Of a stretch of 53,248 bases of DNA, positions 44,901 to 53,248 are shown piece by piece; the first letter of the stretch is position 1, and each line of letters starts with the position of its first letter. Source of the DNA: Lingula anatina (Eukaryota; Brachiopoda; Lingulata; Lingulida; Lingulidae); NCBI RefSeq assembly GCF_001039355.2, contig NW_019773747.1:640-53887 (forward strand). Reading direction: 5' to 3'. Position numbers and translations under genes: made by a program. A model generated the notes under the pieces. That model did not search any database. It was not told the DNA's origin and saw only the letters and a program-made list of their open reading frames with translations.

Positions 44901-45725
44901 CTGGCAACCTTTGCTGTCAGTGCTTTCTGGCATGGTTTCTACCCTGGTTACTATCTGGCCTTCTTCAGTGCTGCCATCTTTTTATTTGCAGCTAGAACGG
45001 TATGTTTTGCACATCATTTTATTTTTTCTTTATGTTAATATTCTAGAGAAGTGAATCTCAGTCTTAGCCAGGCTTAGCAAAGTACAGTGTAATAAAATTG
45101 AATTATCATAAAATATGTTATGGTCTGTTATCATTTGCTGTTATATAGGTTCGTAAAAACATCCGTCCATTCTTCAAGCCTGACGGAGATCAGAGTACAG
45201 GTGCTGTTCCATTTTTGTATGACTGTGTAACTTTCATCTTCACACGCATGGCCAATGTGATCATGGTGACGCCTTTTGTAACGTATGGATTTTTCCCCAG
45301 TCTGTTTGCGTATGGGTAAGTTGTGGGTTGTTCAGAGAGAATGAGATGTGTGTGTGTGTGAAATAATAGAATAAAAATTTCTAATTTGAATTTGTATGTG
45401 TAAATTTGGAAATTTTTTATTATTAATATTTCAATTTTGTTTTTTTTTATTTTGATTTTTTTATTTTATTTATTTATAATTATTATTATTATTATTTTGT
45501 AATTTTTATATTTTGAAATTCTGCTGAAATATTTATATTTTTACTGGAAATCTCACACTCTTTATTTTGACTTCTCTCTCCAGCGCCATCTATTTCTGGC
45601 TGCATGTTCTTTCACTGGCAGCCATCTTTTTTATCCCCCAACGAAGAGTAAAAAAAATTGAGAAAAAAGAGGCAGAGGAGGTGAAGACACAGCCTAGTGA
45701 TGAAAAGAAGGAAAAAACAAGCTGA
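40816..45725 (+). CDS. mboat2: MBOAT1/2-type lysophospholipid acyltransferase (5' end missing)
   Basis: Eleven exons join in phase (1,401 nt, 466 codons plus stop): 40816-40961, 41301-41471, 41809-41919, 42208-42343, 42604-42636, 43007-43097, 43367-43468, 43817-43920, 44802-44999, 45149-45315, 45584-45725. The product matches MBOAT1/2: NFLICQLVALG near the start, MDITGPLMIITQKVSSLA, IHDGM-like LHDGMEKKEE, YFAWKLGE, GFAGYD. The MBOAT catalytic pair is present, Asn in DTWNKTT (44838-44840) and His in FWHGFYPGYY (44931-44933). It ends in a lysine-rich tail with KKEKTS. The family moves acyl-CoA chains onto lysophospholipids in the ER membrane. About 25-30 N-terminal residues with the ATG are missing, in an exon not found. 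The symbol is by similarity; MBOAT1 is equally possible. Confidence 0.9.
41398..41656 (+). repeat. 114-bp tandem duplication of an MBOAT exon end
   Basis: The last 74 nt of exon 41301-41471, its GTAGGTG donor and about 40 nt of intron are repeated exactly 114 bp further on (starts ATGGGGTA at 41398, 41512, 41626), with a short third copy. The second copy still encodes YLSVIHIYRILYDYGGYSMD and has its own donor. Reading through the first donor meets TAG at once, so use of the second donor would truncate the protein. Confidence 0.9.
41931..41968. repeat. (CT)n(CA)n microsatellite in an MBOAT intron
   Basis: About ten CT units followed by about nine AC units, 12 nt after the exon 41809-41919 donor. 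Confidence 0.9.
42732..42812. mobile_element. partial relative of the 36253-36411 MITE
   Basis: GCCAGACAATTAAGC, TAGCAAGAATTCCCGC, AGATCAATCC and TACGATAA align in order with 36361-36446. It lies in an MBOAT intron. Confidence 0.5.
44213..44280. repeat. 34-bp tandem repeat, two copies
   Basis: TGTTATGGGGAGTGGTT...CAGTTTGTT occurs at 44213 and again at 44247 with one difference, within an MBOAT intron. Confidence 0.85.
44320..44710. mobile_element. foldback MITE, 391 bp, in an MBOAT intron
   Basis: Terminal inverted repeats of about 58 bp: AGTGCATTCTCAACGAATTA at the left and TAATTCGTTGAGAATGCGCT at the right, continuing through GGCTTTACAAAGCC and AAAATGGCG. CTTAG flanks both ends (44315-44319, 44711-44715). 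The inner ATGGCGGACGTACATGAAAG block matches 35302-35528. One N at 44653. It sits 92 bp before the exon with the catalytic residues. Confidence 0.85.
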
Positions 45726-48407
45726 TTTCTTATAGCTTTAGTGTGGCTCTACCCCACTTATGCTGTGTTTAAGGCAGCTTTTTAATTTTTTTTTCAAGCG
45801 ATTCAATATTATTCAAACCCAAGAAGGCTGAGAAGTACAAAAACCAACATGATATTTAAGAACTATTAAATGTAGCTTTTTGTATTTGTAGGTCTCAATC
45901 AGTATTTATTCAGTGTATCATTTTTATTTTTAAAGTAGTATCATTATAAATTGTAAAATTATCCCCACATTTCCAGTACTTGCTCAAGCAGGAATGATAC
46001 CACAGTAAATATTATTCTACTTCATCGACATGCAAGTGGTGTCATTTTCATAACAGTTACTTTAGATTGAAGAGTTGTCACAGTAATCTCCTGCCCTGCA
46101 AATCTCGGTCACTTTTTATGCACACCAGGGGTCTCCACTGTGCATTTATGAGCACTATCAATGAATTTAGTTTGATATTAATGAATACCTGGGTCCAAGT
46201 CACTAGCACTCACTGCATAATTTTTTAAAATTAAATAATGGATTATTTATTGCATATTTTATTTGCTTTTTATTAAGACTTTTGTTTCAGTTATTAGTGA
46301 TTCAAAGGCAATTGCTGTTCTACGGTATAAGACCTCGGCATTTTCCCTAAAGCCAGGGCTAACAAAATTTAGGTTTTGGGTGAACTTTAGCATTGCCTGA
46401 AGTCCAAAGCAAGGAAAAGGTGAAATATTACTCATTGACAATTTCATCTCCAATCTTTGATTTGTGCAATTTTTATTTTGTAGCATGATTAATAGTGTTT
46501 TACTTAATACATTTATTTTACGTTGTCAAATCTGAAGGGAAAATGATTTTAGCAGGTATGTCAACTGAAATGTTTAAAATATGTGAACATTGATACAAAA
46601 TATATTGAAGAGTTGTCACAGTATATATTGATACAAAATTTAGTATGTGTGCAGTATTGACACTTACACTATGCTAAATGCCAGTGAAAATCGAATCTCT
46701 GCTGATGAAATTAAAGGAATTGGTTCAATAAAATGTTTTAATAACTGGTCATCAGACTGTTTTTGCTGTGAACTAATTTATTCCAAACACCGTTGGAGTG
46801 AAGGTTTGTGGTTTCAGTGTTTTTTGCACAGACAATAAAGTTGATCTTAAAGAGTCAACTTTAGCAGATCTATACGTGTGTTATCAGTTGGCATGCCTGT
46901 TACAATAGTGATAACTTTTACTGATACCTCTGACAGAATATAAGACACTATGTTGATGTATTCTGGGGCTAAGAATGACTGTAGTATTACATACACTTTT
47001 AAATCTCATCGCTAGATTCAGGGAAATTAAGAATCATACGACTTTTTTTTAGTAAGAACTCGTATTAAGAGGTCCACAACATATCAAACCCAGATAAATC
47101 ATCTCACCTTCTCTGTCATGAATCGTATCCTTCATGTTTGCTTTCTGACAAGTGCCTTATTGTTCTGTTAAATATGAACATGCTTTCTCTCAAATCCTGT
47201 AACGCATTGTTACCCTGAGCTTTTTGTGTCCTTTCATTATCATTTCTCATCTGACATCCCAGCAGGCACTGTTCTCCCAGCATGCACGAACAAAACAATG
47301 TGCCGTCCTGAAACAAGCTTTTACTCACAGCAACTGTGTACATTATGTATATATCCTATGTTGTCATCCTGGATGCTATTTGTCACTAAGAAGGAATTAT
47401 ATGCTGATCTTGGGTTACTTGGTATTGTTACGTGGTACGAAACAGTGCTACAATAGCGGGTGCACAATACTGAGATAAGAAACGAGCCAAACCCAAACCA
47501 TCTAGCTACAACTTTTAATATTGCTTATGGCATAAACTGGACAATCAATTCCTTTATATAAATGTATGGAATTTGTGTACGTAAGAAATCTTTATAACTT
47601 CATCTTGAGGTGCTTGATGTGACAAGTGATATATCATTATGTGAGGAATAATGCCAGAAAGGCAAACTTCTCAACATTGCACAATAAAAAGATATTTTAA
47701 TTAAAAAAATATGTTTAAGCGTGATAATTTGTGAAGATTGGTGTTGATCAGTAAAGCTATGGTACATTGAAAAAGTCATCACTTCATCTGCTGAAATATC
47801 AGTGTTCATTGTCTGGCCACAATTAAGTTTCTTTTTATTTGATATTGTAATTTATGATGGAAATTGTAATAAAACCTGATAACAGAATCATGTCAGTTCA
47901 TTTCAATGCTGTTCACATATAGAAAGTTGTGGTTAGTAATGTAAATTTCATTTATTCAGATCATAGAATCTTAAAACTCATTTATCTCCAAAAGTAATCT
48001 TTACATTTTTGTTTTACCACAATTATATTACATAATTTTTAAACTTCACAAAACAGACAATTCTGTTGTATAATTTCTACCACAACTTTAACAGGGTTCG
48101 TTTAAAAATAAATGGGTGAAGTTACATGTAACACTGCAACTGCCAGTGATGCACACTGGGGAAGATATGATATCGTTTAAATTGATAGATATTGTAAATT
48201 TCTACACATAACTCACATCTACAGTCTTTCTATTATACATTACATATTGACATGTATTGTGGCTCTATACATTTATAAACTCATATTGTGGCCCCACCTA
48301 TAACATTTCACAAATATCTTCACATGGGGGCCTCTCAAAGACGGGCTTTACATGAAGCTACCACATTTATTTCCAAGACAGTCTTCCTAAGCTGCTGCTG
48401 CTGCCAT
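45726..48407. other. shared 3' region of two convergent genes
   Basis: No coding sequence recognised. On the + strand AATAAA occurs near 46726, 46833, 47684 and 47869, giving several possible ends for the MBOAT mRNA. On the minus strand an AATAAA (TTTATT at 48366-48371) lies about 40 nt after the clathrin light chain stop, so that 3'UTR may be short, unless distal signals near 47950 are used. CCCAGCAGGCA near 47260 resembles the ends of a common dispersed repeat. Confidence 0.5.
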
Positions 48408-51400
48408 CTATCGGACTAATGGTGTCTGCTTTAGTTGCAATAAGATGGAACGCATTCTGGAAATATCTTTTGTAGTTTTGGAACCTTTAGGATTGAACTC
48501 GCACAGTCGGCAAATCTTCTCCCACTCGCCTCCTGGAATTGTTTCATCTCGCTCTTTGACGAAATCTGCCTCCGCAGCTCTAGAATAGAGAAAAAATGTC
48601 TTAGGTTTCAGATAATAATACTCAAGTCGAACACCCAGTGCTGAATCCCATGGTCACTTATAGTTCTGCTTTCATGCATTTTTGCATTTAAAATGCAAAT
48701 CATTGGAGTTTAAAACTTTTTCCTTAACGTGATTTCCAAAATTTATGTATTTTAAAGTGTAGAATAATATATACAGCATGAAATAGGGGAAAGAAAGAAA
48801 AAACCCATAAAATTGATAAAAATACCCATAAAATGTTCAATATCATCAAGAACCCTCCACTCACAGATGAATATCAACAGAAATCTGTTGTGTATGATAC
48901 AGAAAAGAATGGGGGAAGTAAGCGACCTGGAACCTACTAGTAATACTGGTCAGGAATATTTGATGGGAACCATTTCAGAGAGCCAAAAGTCGCGCACCTT
49001 CATGTAAAAGCATGGTGGAGAGAGGGACCAGAAATAATGGCAGACAACAAACAAAAGCTGCGATGTGTTTTAAGTTTGCTTTATCAATTATACTCTTATG
49101 TATTTGCATTCACAATTCACATATTTTTTTAGATATCAAACAACAAAATGATCATACAGAGTCTTCAAACATGGCTTTGGATTGTGAAAAAAAAAAAAGG
49201 TCCTAGACGAAATGACAAGGAAGCCTTGTGACTGGAGGTCTGAGAGATGCCTACGATAGCAAACCACAACACCAAGAGGAAAATATGAAGAAGATTAAAC
49301 ATTTTAAATTAAAGAAATCAGTTCTTTTAGTTATTTATTTTTTATTTATTTATCATTATTTATTTATTTATTTTGCATTCTCTGCTCTTAGCCAATGTTG
49401 ACTTTGTACAAAAACTTCACTAAATCTGCAGTAGTCAGGTGAGTTGAGGCGTATCAGCATGCAATGGTACTAGTAGAATGATTCAACCCTTGAAATATTC
49501 TTATCAACCAGTTTTCTGTCTTCAGCTCTCACATCCATTCATGCTTGTAGTATGCTCCCTAAACGCAGCTTTTTAGGAAGGTCCTTAAAACATTGTGCAG
49601 TTTTTAAAACCTCTCCTTCACCAGAATGATAGATAAATAAACTTTGTATAAACCCTGTACCCATGCCTTCCATTCTTACCCCCGTTTCTCCTGCAGTAGT
49701 CTGAGTGACAAAATTCAAAAATCAAAGCTAAACCACAAAACAACCAAGTACACACAAATGAAATCAATTCTGGATTGACAGTCTAACAAAAAATTGTAAA
49801 ATAAAAAACATAATTTATCTTTCAGTGCATGAAATATGTTGCTTGCATATGATTTTTTAAAAAATCCATTTTTGAAAAAAACAAACAGAAAAATAAAATC
49901 AGGTTCCCAATTTTTGAAAATATCCTATAACATGTTCACTTCAATAGATGGTTGAGGTGATATACAAATAAACAATTCCCCTAACCAAAAAGCCAGTTTG
50001 TCTCTGTCTTCCGTAGCTTTTTTACACACGCATGTACACATGCACGCAATCAAATTCACTCTCAATCATCCATTTCTCCAGGCAATTACAGTCTCCTTTT
50101 TTTTTTGTTTTGTTGCACACATGCGCACGCACACACACACACATACACACACACAGACCTGTTTGTCTCCTTTGTCTTCTGAAGTTGCTCCGCCCTATGT
50201 TTATACCAGTCTTCCATCTCTTTCTTGGCCGCCTCGCGCCACTCTTCCTTCTTCTCTGCCTCGTCTGCATCTGGAATACAAAAGTTGGTAACATTAAGAA
50301 TCATGTGCTTCATGAGATTTTTACCAAACATACAGTCCTCCAAAGTAGTTTTATAACATTATTATCATTATTATCTTATTTATTTAATATAATTTTTTTA
50401 GTTTAATCCACAGCTGTATGATTCACATTTTCTGAAAATATATTGTCAAATATTATTATCTGTCGAAACAAGGCACTACTGTACTTTTTTTTTCTTCAAA
50501 CAAAAGGAGAATCAATACTTCTTAACAAAAAACATCTTCAACATCAGATCTACTTAAGAGCCAGTGGTTTCATAAACCCTGGCATACTGAAGGGTAAAAA
50601 GGCTAAAAAGATGTTGGCACAGACTGCAAAAGAATCTTTCTTCACTGAATGAACTGCTGACTCTGCTTTGAGTCCATCTCTCTGTGCCAACATGAAGCCT
50701 GGAGAGACAAACCTTTTTTCTCCAGACGTTCTTTTTGCTGTTCTCTCCAGAGGCGAATCTTTTCTGGTTCTTGGCGCTGTCTGTCGACCTGAGATATGGC
50801 GGAATATGTATCAGAGGGACCGTTCATCTGAAATAAAGAATATCAGTAAAGATGTATACAAACTGTACATTGCATATGTAACATTGAAGTTTTTTTTTTC
50901 TTTTGTAAAGAAGGCATAAGGTTTTGACCTCAAAAATTCTCAAATGTTCCTTTTATAAACGTACATTGGGGGACAGGGGGCAAAATAAAACCCCATATTA
51001 TTCTTCACTTTTAAAAAACCGAGTAAAATAAAATACCAAGTTGAGGCACACATGCTAAGCTTACTTCAGCATAGCTCTGTGAGGAGTTTGTGCATTAGTT
51101 CAGTTAAAAATACAAAGATGAGACTTCTATACAGAAATTAGCAAAATAAAATTCTAAAATAAACAAAAGAGGAAATTTCTGTAGAAATCATAAGCAATAT
51201 TAGTCTTAAGTAAATATAAAAGTACTTCTTCATCACAGCCTATCACCTGACAGTGTAAGAAATGAACTGTTGTCCTGTAAATGAATCCCACATACCTGGT
51301 AGCACACATCATGTGACTATATGGATTATAAGATCTATCACCTCAATATATGGACCATTCTCTCTTTCTAAAGGAGTCTGTTACAGCTACATCTAGACAC

Positions 51401-52635
51401 CTATATTTTGTTACAGGAGTGTAACCACTACCTCTAGCCACCTATTTTTTTGCTACAGCAATATGGGACCAGTGCTTTAATTTGCAAGCCAGTAAATCAA
51501 AACTCTGACTGCGTTCCCGTAAACCCATTGTACCCGCTGGGCCGATCCAACTCTGCAGGACTTCTTGCTAAAGTGTTTTCAGCATTATCAGCTTAATTGT
51601 CTGGCATGCTCCCTTGAGTAACTAGGGGGTAATTAACTAATGTTAATTACCCCCTTGCAGCTTGAAAAGTTGTGCCAGACATTTAAGCCCAAAGCACCCT
51701 ACCCTGTCCCCTGTATTGATATAGTATCAATATTGTATTAGTATTTCCTGGGAGTACAACCAAGACATCTTACATCATTATACTCTTGGTTGTCATATCC
51801 ACCAAGGGAGTCAAATTCGCCACCAGATGTCGCCTGTAAACACAATTCATCATGACAAAACCAATCCTAACTATACACATTATTCAAAATGGTATCAGTT
51901 TACAACACTAAACTGTCTACATTGACATGGGACTTAAATGTAAGTACTGTACAATATGTTTGTAATGAAATAGGTCAAAAATAAAATAAACATGCTGTTA
52001 AACGAAATAGAACATGTAAACATATAAGTTAAAGAACTCTTGAAACTCAACTATAAAGACATGTAGTTTGAACTAAAAAATGTACTAGTATTAGAAATAA
52101 TAGAATGTTATCCAAAAACAATATATCATGCCAAACCTGCACAGCTGACAACAACAAAAGTGAAGGAAAGCAGGAGTGAAAATAGAGGCATTGTCACCAA
52201 TCTTTTCATACTATGCTAGCTTTCAGACCATCTTCAAGAATAAAAGCACCAGAAAAGATATCAAAATATTTACCTTCCATGAATGTTAAGTTTGTCAATG
52301 TCTGTGAAATTTTAAAAATAGTACTCATCTTCTAAGACCAAAATATCTGATATTAATATCCCTTACCCCTTTCTTTTCCAACAGTTCAACAGGCAACTTC
52401 AAATTTTCTTAACACCAGGTCAAGTGAAGATATGTTATCTTTCTAGTGCTTTTTTGTTCACATATATTTGACTGAGATCAAAATGCTAGCCACACTCTCA
52501 GTAATAAAATTCTACTTCTAGTAAATAACTATTTGTGAGAAAAATAACAAAAAAAAAAAAAATTAAAATGAGGAATAAAATGCTCACAGCAGGAGGTGGG
52601 GCACCAAAGTCATCTAGGAAGTCTCCAACATTACT
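48408..52635 (-). CDS. clta: clathrin light chain (5' end outside window)
   Basis: Five exons on the minus strand join in phase (507 nt, 168 codons plus stop): 52635-52588, 51833-51774, 50827-50713, 50270-50159, 48579-48408. The product matches clathrin light chain. An acidic Gly/Pro part has GDFLDDFGAPPPA. YSAISQVDR and EPEKIRLWREQQ start the heavy-chain-binding helix; EWREAAKKEMEDWYKHR and EQLQKTKETNR continue it. The C-terminal domain has PGGEWEKICRLCEFNPK, KDISRMRSILLQLKQTPLVR. It binds the clathrin heavy-chain triskelion leg and regulates coat assembly. The N-terminal exon with the conserved DPAAxFL-type segment was not found up to 53248. No counterpart of the neuronal inserts was seen. 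The symbol reflects similarity only; invertebrates usually have one light chain gene. Confidence 0.92.
50117..50155. repeat. (AC)n microsatellite next to an exon donor
   Basis: Runs of AC with small breaks end at the donor of the 50270-50159 exon. On the minus strand the intron therefore starts GTCTGTGTGTGTG. Confidence 0.9.
51560..51700. repeat. long hairpin in a clathrin light chain intron
   Basis: GGGGGTAATTAAC (51625-51637) and GTTAATTACCCCC (51642-51654) are perfect inverted arms around TAAT. Further out, TGTCTGGCA (51599-51607) pairs with TGCCAGACA (51673-51681). This is probably a small MITE, perhaps related to the 36253 family through its GTCTGGC words. Confidence 0.75.
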
Positions 52636-52660
52636 CTACAAAACATAAAGCACATGCAAC

Positions 52661-52662
52661 AA

Positions 52663-52713
<51 letters not shown>

Positions 52714-52714
52714 A
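52661..52714. repeat. (AATA)n microsatellite
   Basis: About 13 AATA units, 26 bp upstream of the first visible clathrin light chain exon. Confidence 0.95.
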
Positions 52715-53179
52715 CCACAATATGTTAATGTTAAACACTAGACTTGTATTAAACAAACATTATCCCAAATGCTCTATGAACAGAAGGAACAAGACATAGA
52801 TACTAGTACTAGTAGTCAAACATAAATCACAAAATTAAAGAATCTACATCTATAAGTCAAACATGCTTTTTAGGAACACAAGCACACTGATATAAGTTTA
52901 TAAAAACATCTTCCCAGATACCAAATCTTAGCTCATCATTTCTTTATAAGTTTTCTTAAAAATAAATTTAAAAAACTACTAATCGGCATGAAACCCAGTT
53001 ATAATTTATTGAACTTTACCACACGGAAAATATTGTCAGGTCACAATAAGTACACCTGTAAGTCCAACTTTGGTATCCCTGATAAACAAATCAGATTTGG
53101 TCTCTGAAAAATCTAAAAATAAACCCCACCAAATTATCAACCCAATGTGACCCCCACCATACACAATACACCCAGAGCA
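52715..53179 (-). other. clathrin light chain intron or 5' flank
   Basis: I found no exon with an N-terminal light chain segment here; the sequence is AT-rich and unremarkable. Confidence 0.4.
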
Positions 53180-53248
53180 TGCTCGGCTGTCACCTTGATT
53201 AGATAGTAAACGGTTGTCGTAAAATCGCTAAATGATATTAAAACCAGG
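53180..53248. repeat. dispersed repeat cut by the window end
   Basis: Second copy of the 28966-29036 repeat in the same orientation, starting at GCTCGGCTGTCACCTTGATT and running to the last base. Confidence 0.8.

Noticed and set aside
44751-44933. 60-codon minus-strand ORF over the MBOAT catalytic exon
   Set aside because: It is antisense to a confirmed coding exon.
50022-50343. ORFs through the (AC)n tract near the clathrin light chain exon
   Set aside because: Only the part 50159-50270 is exon; the CVCVCV-like extension is intron microsatellite.
1-53248. CRISPR arrays, bacterial operons, rRNA genes
   Set aside because: No spaced identical short repeats, ribosome binding sites or rRNA-like blocks were seen; the intron-containing genes show the DNA is eukaryotic.

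Overview
This window is nuclear DNA of an animal, most likely a marine invertebrate. It has GT-AG introns of a few hundred bases, TATA promoters, many foldback DNA transposons, a Tc1-like relic, a LINE tail and simple repeats. Two housekeeping genes anchor the right end: an MBOAT1/2-type lysophospholipid acyltransferase and a clathrin light chain. The phylum cannot be named from the sequence alone.

Positions 1-40,000 hold a tandem cluster of leucine-rich-repeat (LRR) transmembrane receptor genes. Two copies are intact: A (4015-5772, 585 aa) and D (37950-39821, 623 aa). Copy B (19695-21460) is broken by a 2-nt frameshift and a late stop. Copy C (25563-26168) keeps only the 3' end: the last LRR, the LRR C-terminal cap, the membrane segment and the tail. 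All share a signal peptide (A, B, D), about 13 LRRs, a four-Cys LRRCT, one TM helix and a tail of about 67 residues with YQxL, YQNV/I and YEAL tyrosine motifs, ending in TAI, a PDZ-ligand type. In A, B and D the ATG lies directly after a splice acceptor. Each copy has, 0.5-7 kb upstream, a copy of a promoter/first-exon module: ETS-like GAGGAAGT, TATA-like box, then a GTGAGT donor. A CRE palindrome follows 120-180 bp into the intron in four of five. A fifth module, near 6,800, has no receptor behind it. Genes B and C also share about 2.7 kb of downstream sequence.

The introns and spacers are full of mobile elements. One 674-bp foldback element (16303-16976) has an 8-bp target duplication and carries the start of a RecQ-like helicase reading frame with a Walker A motif. 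Others are a TTAA-flanked element, a TTA-flanked PIF/Harbinger-like MITE, a family marked by ATGGCGGAC, an LTR-element remnant with a tRNA-Lys primer-binding site, and a LINE tail. A 1,346-bp near-identical tandem repeat split by a single N (14105-16797) is probably an assembly overlap.

From 40.8 kb onward, the MBOAT gene (+, 11 exons visible, first exon missing) and the clathrin light chain gene (-, 5 exons visible, 5' end beyond the window) converge on a 2.7-kb shared 3' region.
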